From Pseudomonadota bacterium (GTDB lineage: Bacteria; Pseudomonadota; Gammaproteobacteria; Pseudomonadales; Moraxellaceae), in assembly GCA_021804565.1 (NCBI GenBank), contig JAJZHK010000001.1:1-64000 (forward strand): a DNA stretch of 64,000 nt, written 5' to 3'. This document shows, in pieces, positions 59,574 through 64,000 of this stretch. The notes beneath the pieces are model-generated. The model was not told where the DNA came from. It did not search any database and saw only the letters and a program-made list of their open reading frames with translations. The position numbers were made by a program, and so were the translations under genes. Position 1 is the first letter of the stretch. Each line of letters starts with the position of its first letter.

Positions 59574-61991
59574 TCATTTTTGCGGCAAAATCTGTCGCAG
59601 ACGTAGGGCATTGAGCACCACGATCATCGAGCTGGTGGACATGCCAAGGGCGGCGATATAAGGCGGCACCTGGCCTGTTGCGGCCAGGGGCACGATGATG
59701 ATGTTGTAAAGCAGTGCCCAGCCTAAATTTTCCCGGGTGATGCGCAGGCAGCGGCGGGCGTGGTGCACGGCAGCGACGAGAAGGTCGAGACGGCTGTTGA
59801 CGAGCAGGGCATCAGCCTGGGCGCGCGCCAAATCACTGCCTTGTCCCATGGCGATGGAAAGATCGGCCTGCGCCAGTATGGGGGCATCATTGATGCCATC
59901 ACCGACGACCATGATCCGGTGACCTTGCGCTTGCAGCTGACGCAAGGCAGCCAGCTTGTTCTCCGGTTGCAGGCGCGCCTGTTGATCGGCGGCATCGATG
60001 GCCAGTGCACGTGCGCAACTGGCGACCCGTTCGGGCTGGTCGCCGCTGAGGATCATCACGCGTTTGCCGGCCTGGCGCAAACCTTCGACACAGGCTTGCG
60101 CCTGTGCACGCAAATGATCCTGCAGCCCTATCCAGGCGATGATCTCGGAACCACGGGCGAGCGCCAGCCACAGCATTTCGGCATCAAGCTCAGCTGGCAG
60201 GTTCAGGGCTGGGTCGATAAATGCCGGCTGGCCGAGCCGATAAGTGAGGCCGGCCAGCGAGGCACTGACCCCGAGACTGGGGTGCTGGGTCCGCTCCTCC
60301 AGCCCATAGGCTGGCTTGACGTCCAAAGCCTGAAAGGCCTGTGCGATCGGGTGTGAGGCCTCGGCTTCAAGTGCGCAGGCCAGTTGCAGCGCCTGCTCGC
60401 GGGTGACGCTCAGGGCCTTCACCTCTGCCACCTGCAGCTGTGCCGTGGTGAGGGTGCCGGTTTTGTCAAAAACGACGATGTCACAGTCGACCAGACCTTC
60501 CAGAACGTGGCCACGGGTGATCAGCAGGCCGGCACGTGCCAGGGCGCCGGTGGCGCTGATCAAGGCCACCGGGATGGCCAGCGACAGGGCACAGGGGCAG
60601 GTGGCGACGAGGACGGCGACGGTGTTCCAAAGTGCGCGTGAGGGATCATGGGCCTGCCAGTAAAAGTAGCTTCCTGCTGCCACGAGCAGCAGGGCGAGGA
60701 CCACCCAGCCGGCGATGCGATCGGCAAAAAGGGCGAGACGGGGTTTGTCCATCGCCGCATCGAGCAAGAGTTTTTGCAGCTGCGCCAGGCTGCTGGCCTC
60801 ACCGCTGGCGCTCACCTGTATCTTCAGCGCCTGGCCCAGATTGAGGCTGCCACAGACCAGGGCCTGCCCTGAGGACTTGTGGACAGGCAGTGACTCACCG
60901 CTGAGCAGGCTTTCATCAAGCTCGGCTGAGTCATCGAGCAGTATCCCGTCGCAGGGTATGCGCTCGCCTGTTTTGACCAGAAGGAGGTCGCCCGGATGGG
61001 CGCTGGCGGAAGCGATACGGACGACCTGATCGTGCTCAATTCGCCAGGCCAGGCGTGGTGCCAGGGCGCTCATATTGTTCTGTATGTCGCCAGCCCGGCG
61101 CCGGGCCCGCAGTTCGAGAAAGCGGCTGACACTGACGATGAAGATCAGCATGCTGATGCTGTCGAAATAGGTTTCTCCCTGTCCTTTGAGCATGGCGTAG
61201 ACACTCGCCATGTAGCTGATCAGTATGGCCAGGCTGAGGGGCAGATCCATGTTCAACTGGCGGTGACGCAAGCCGAGGATGGAGCGCTTGTAAAAAGGCC
61301 AGCCGGCATAAAAGACCACCGGGGTGGCCACCACAAATGTGATCAGGCGGAGAAAGTCACGATGAACATCGCTGATATTTTCCCAGGCCCCGAAGTAGAG
61401 GCCCATGGCAAACATCATCGCCTGCAAAGCGCCCAGTCCAGCGATCGCCAGACGCAGCATTTCGCGATGTTCCTGTTTTTGCAGAGAGGAGTTTTCCTGG
61501 ATCTGGAAAGGGCTGGCGCGATAACCGATGCCTTCGATGGCCGCTATGATCGTCGCCAGGCTCAGGGGGTCTGCATAGCGTACCGAGAGTCGTTCACTGG
61601 TCAGGTTGGCCTGGGCTTCGATGAGGCCGGGCAGCTGTTGCAGGCGGCGTTCGATCAGCCAGGCGCAGGCGGCACAGCTCATCCCCGCCAGGCTGAGCTG
61701 GGCACTGTGGCTGCGTCCGCTCTCCTCGACATAGAGCCGCTGCATCAAAGGATGTTCGAGGGCCTGCAGATCGGGCAGCGGGGGGGGCAAGAGCTCGCCA
61801 TTTTGAGCGGGCAGATGGCGACGCAGATAATAGTCTTCGCCCCCACAGGCGATGATGGCCTCAGCGACAGCCTGACAGCCGGCGCAACACATGGGACGGC
61901 GCTGTCCTTGCCAGATGAAGGCGAACTGCGGTCCCGGGCTGATGTTGAGACCGCAGTGAAAACAGACCTTGTCATCGTCAAGCTGTGCCAT
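59574..61991 (-). CDS. ccoI: Copper-transporting P-type ATPase CcoI (FixI)
   Basis: A P1B-type ATPase that exports copper to the periplasm for cbb3 oxidase assembly. The N-terminal cysteine region has CFHCG (10-14) and CCAGC (35-39), then a heavy-metal domain with GMSCAAC (103-109). The membrane metal site is Cys465-Pro-Cys467, the phosphorylated aspartate is Asp509 in DKTGTLT, and GDGINDAP is the hinge motif. It has 805 residues. It follows ccoH by 12 bases in the ccoGHI operon. Confidence 0.95.
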   Translation of the reverse strand: MAQLDDDKVCFHCGLNISPGPQFAFIWQGQRRPMCCAGCQAVAEAIIACGGEDYYLRRHLPAQNGELLPPPLPDLQALEHPLMQRLYVEESGRSHSAQLSLAGMSCAACAWLIERRLQQLPGLIEAQANLTSERLSVRYADPLSLATIIAAIEGIGYRASPFQIQENSSLQKQEHREMLRLAIAGLGALQAMMFAMGLYFGAWENISDVHRDFLRLITFVVATPVVFYAGWPFYKRSILGLRHRQLNMDLPLSLAILISYMASVYAMLKGQGETYFDSISMLIFIVSVSRFLELRARRRAGDIQNNMSALAPRLAWRIEHDQVVRIASASAHPGDLLLVKTGERIPCDGILLDDSAELDESLLSGESLPVHKSSGQALVCGSLNLGQALKIQVSASGEASSLAQLQKLLLDAAMDKPRLALFADRIAGWVVLALLLVAAGSYFYWQAHDPSRALWNTVAVLVATCPCALSLAIPVALISATGALARAGLLITRGHVLEGLVDCDIVVFDKTGTLTTAQLQVAEVKALSVTREQALQLACALEAEASHPIAQAFQALDVKPAYGLEERTQHPSLGVSASLAGLTYRLGQPAFIDPALNLPAELDAEMLWLALARGSEIIAWIGLQDHLRAQAQACVEGLRQAGKRVMILSGDQPERVASCARALAIDAADQQARLQPENKLAALRQLQAQGHRIMVVGDGINDAPILAQADLSIAMGQGSDLARAQADALLVNSRLDLLVAAVHHARRCLRITRENLGWALLYNIIIVPLAATGQVPPYIAALGMSTSSMIVVLNALRLRQILPQK

Positions 61992-62003
61992 GGATCCGTC
62001 GGT

Positions 62004-62489
62004 TTAACGAGCGCTCAGTTCAGCGTGCGTGAAAGGAAACTCGACCCGCCCGACCAGACGCCAGTCAGGGGTGCTGAGCAGGACGTAATGTTGACCATGG
62101 ATGTTGGCCGGCAAAACCGCGCTGTAGTGTTGATTACCAAGGTCCTGCAGGGTGGGGGTAACGTCCTGATGGGCATCGACAGGGTGGGGCAGGCGCAGTT
62201 GCAACTGGTGCACGAGCAAGGGCTGCGCAGCGTGCAGGTGCAGGTGCAGAACATGCGTGCCGGCGTCGTAGTCGAGGTCGGCGCTCAGTCCCAGGCGGGC
62301 AGCCAGATGACTGCGCTGCAGTTGATCGTTGATGTCGAGACCGTGGTCATAGGCATCGGCAACGACCGGTGTGTCGCGTCCCCGCAAGGAAAGATAGACC
62401 ATTCCCAGGGAGATCACGACACTCGCCAGGAGCAGGCCAAAGACCAGCCAGAAGCCAGAGTGTCGCCAAGCAGGTTTAGGGCTGGTCAT
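62004..62489 (-). CDS. ccoH: cbb3 oxidase assembly protein CcoH (FixH)
   Basis: A 161-residue FixH-type protein with one N-terminal membrane helix (about residues 12-34, FWLVFGLLLASVVISLGMVY) and a periplasmic domain. The motif VVADAYDHGLDINDQLQRS resembles the family's Y-x-x-G-x-x-x-N segment. It helps stabilise cbb3 subunits during assembly. It begins 2 bases after the ccoG stop and leads into ccoI. Confidence 0.9.
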   Translation of the reverse strand: MTSPKPAWRHSGFWLVFGLLLASVVISLGMVYLSLRGRDTPVVADAYDHGLDINDQLQRSHLAARLGLSADLDYDAGTHVLHLHLHAAQPLLVHQLQLRLPHPVDAHQDVTPTLQDLGNQHYSAVLPANIHGQHYVLLSTPDWRLVGRVEFPFTHAELSAR

Positions 62490-62491
62490 GC

Positions 62492-63904
62492 TCAGTTCCT
62501 GTGCTGGTAGGGGGCAAAGAAGCGGCTGGGACTGTCGATGTCGGTCTTGGGATCTTCCTCGAGACGGGCATGGAAGTCCATATGCACTTCATTTTCATGG
62601 ATCTCATCAGGGTTTTCTTCCAGGGTTTCGGTGACGCTGCGCATTTCACCCGGCTGCAAAACTATCGATTGCTCGCCTTCCATGTGCGTGCCTTGCGGCA
62701 TATGGCTGAAAGACAGATCGATACGTTCAGGCTTCTGGCTCTTGTTCATCACATTGAGGATGTAGCTGTTTTCAATGTCACCGTCGCTGTTTTCCCGGTA
62801 GAGCGCATTACGGTCGCGGATGACATCCAGGCCCACCAGGGGGCGGGTGACCAGGCTATAGGTCATCAGGCCGATCATGGCGATGATGGCCAGGCTATAG
62901 CCTATCAGGCGGGGACGCAGGATGTGCGTGTGCTGACCGTGCTCGAGGGCATTTTCCGAGGTGTAACGCACCAGACCGGGCGCATAGCCCATCTGCTCCA
63001 TGACATGGTCACAAGCGTCGATACAGGCCGCGCAAGCGATGCAGGCCAGTTGCAGGCCATCACGGATGTCGATGCCGGTCGGGCAGACCTGGACGCACAA
63101 TTTGCAGTCGATGCAGTCGCCGAGGGCCTGTTCCTTGTGATCGGCGTCACGCTTGCGTGCACCGCGGGGTTCGCCGCGCGCATGGTCGTAGGAGATGATC
63201 AGGGTGTCGCGGTCGAACATGACGCTCTGGAAGCGGCCATAGGGACAAGCGTACATGCAAATTTGCTCGCGCATCCAGCCGGCGTTGAGATAGGTGGCGA
63301 TGGTAAAAATCCCTATCCAAGTCCACTCGCTGCTGTTGGCCGTGCCGTGCCAGAGGGCAGGCAGCAGTTCCCGTATGGGCGCAAAATAGCCGACAAAAAC
63401 GATACCGGTGAGCAGGGAAACGCCCAGCCAGCCCAAGTGCTTGAGGCCACGCCGCCAGATTTTATTCCAGTCGAGCTGGGCTTTGTCCATGCGCATCCGG
63501 GCATTGCGCTCGCCTTCGGTCCATCTTTCGATCTCGAGGAAGATCTTGGTCCAGACCGTCTGCGGACAGGTGTAACCGCACCAGATACGACCCGCAAAAA
63601 CGGTGACTGCGAAGAGGGCGAAAGCCGCGATGATGAGGAACCAGGAGAGCAGGACCAGATCCTGCGGCCAGATGGTCAGCCCAAAAAGGTAAAAACGCCG
63701 GTGGGGCAGGTCAAACAGCAGACCCTGACGTCCATCCCAGTTGATCCAGGCGACACCGGCAAACAGGGCGAGAAAACCATACGCACCGAGTTTGCGTAAA
63801 ACCTCGAAGCGGCCTTTGATCGAGCGTGGCTGGATCTTGTTGCGCTTGCTGTAGAGTTCGGTGACTTGCGGTGTTTGATCTTGACTCGGAATTTTCGTCG
63901 ACAT
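62492..63904 (-). CDS. ccoG: cbb3 oxidase maturation protein CcoG (FixG)
   Basis: CcoG is a membrane iron-sulfur cupric reductase used in cbb3 copper-centre maturation. The 470-residue protein has several membrane helices. AGRIWCGYTCPQTVWTKIF and QICMYACPYGRFQS carry conserved cysteines. Two ferredoxin-type clusters follow in CIDCKLCVQVCP and CIACAACIDACD. An Ig-like C-terminal periplasmic domain ends the protein. The structural genes ccoNOPQ are not seen and probably lie beyond the window's end. The ATG at 63904 opens the minus-strand operon. Confidence 0.95.
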   Translation of the reverse strand: MSTKIPSQDQTPQVTELYSKRNKIQPRSIKGRFEVLRKLGAYGFLALFAGVAWINWDGRQGLLFDLPHRRFYLFGLTIWPQDLVLLSWFLIIAAFALFAVTVFAGRIWCGYTCPQTVWTKIFLEIERWTEGERNARMRMDKAQLDWNKIWRRGLKHLGWLGVSLLTGIVFVGYFAPIRELLPALWHGTANSSEWTWIGIFTIATYLNAGWMREQICMYACPYGRFQSVMFDRDTLIISYDHARGEPRGARKRDADHKEQALGDCIDCKLCVQVCPTGIDIRDGLQLACIACAACIDACDHVMEQMGYAPGLVRYTSENALEHGQHTHILRPRLIGYSLAIIAMIGLMTYSLVTRPLVGLDVIRDRNALYRENSDGDIENSYILNVMNKSQKPERIDLSFSHMPQGTHMEGEQSIVLQPGEMRSVTETLEENPDEIHENEVHMDFHARLEEDPKTDIDSPSRFFAPYQHRN

Positions 63905-64000
63905 TGGCAGGTTCTCATGTCACGGGAAAAGACTTTCAATAGCGCTCATCCCTGACCGATGCTATTGGAAATCCTCTCGACTGCAGGCGCGCCCCCGGGC
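63905..64000. other. Upstream region of ccoG with an inverted repeat
   Basis: The last 96 bases contain CAATAGC (63937-63943) and GCTATTG (63961-63967), with near-matching flanks, 33-63 bases before the ccoG start. I see no TTGAT-N4-ATCAA FNR/ANR box and no clear promoter within the visible part. Confidence 0.45.

Noticed and set aside
60996-62510. 504-residue plus-strand ORF opposite ccoI and ccoH
   Set aside because: Both minus-strand genes show full family motifs; the ORF crosses their junction and has no protein-like features.

Overview
The window is GC-rich bacterial chromosome with very dense, mostly overlapping genes. Gene content and order point to a non-enteric gammaproteobacterium with a polar flagellum, in the broad Pseudomonadales/Oceanospirillales sense. 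The main clues are rpsB-tsf-pyrH-frr-uppS-cdsA-dxr-rseP-bamA-skp-lpxD-fabZ-lpxA-lpxB-rnhB-dnaE-accA, a Pseudomonas-type fliK-to-cheW block with flhF, flhG, motC, motD, parC and parP, then cysI-DUF934, smc-zipA-ligA and ccoG-ccoH-ccoI-ccoS. I cannot name a genus. I see no phage, IS element, CRISPR array, tRNA or rRNA.

Layout. 1-20288 (+) is translation and envelope biogenesis. It begins inside rpsB, has a terminator after tsf, then runs almost without gaps to accA. Three translationally coupled carbohydrate genes (GT2 transferase, GtrA-like membrane protein, ChbG/YdjC-like deacetylase) sit between dnaE and accA. 20359-39912 (+) is motility and chemotaxis: hook-length control, C-ring, export gate, flagellar placement and number, FliA, then CheY-Z-A-B, the MotCD stator, ParC/ParP and CheW. 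I find three good sigma-54 (-24/-12) promoters, before fliK, fliL and flhA. The flhA one shows that the start codon lies downstream of the first ATG. cheR is absent from the window.

40091-42221 (-) is a small sulfite reductase operon. It diverges from a GntR-type regulator that leads into smc-zipA-ligA, a lipoprotein transglycosylase, an unrecognised small gene and a DUF2058 gene (42429-51000, +). A lone alpha/beta hydrolase follows on the minus strand. 52116-55790 (+) is a tandem duplication of a two-gene module: an outer-membrane barrel plus a short secreted PstS-like binding protein. 55796-63904 (-) holds a phospholipase D/cardiolipin synthase-like gene and the maturation genes for cbb3 cytochrome oxidase, with an HD-GYP response regulator inserted between ccoI and ccoS.

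How it fits together. The first third builds the outer membrane (isoprenoid carrier, phospholipid, lipid A, BAM). The embedded cassette plausibly decorates lipid A with an amino sugar. The middle third assembles and steers one polar flagellum. The last part handles sulfur reduction, chromosome structure and cell division, uptake of an unknown ligand, and copper delivery to a high-affinity oxidase. The best leads are the lipid A decoration cassette, the CheY-binding-like repeats in the CheA linker, the duplicated barrel/binding-protein module and the sigma-54 promoter built onto the accA terminator.
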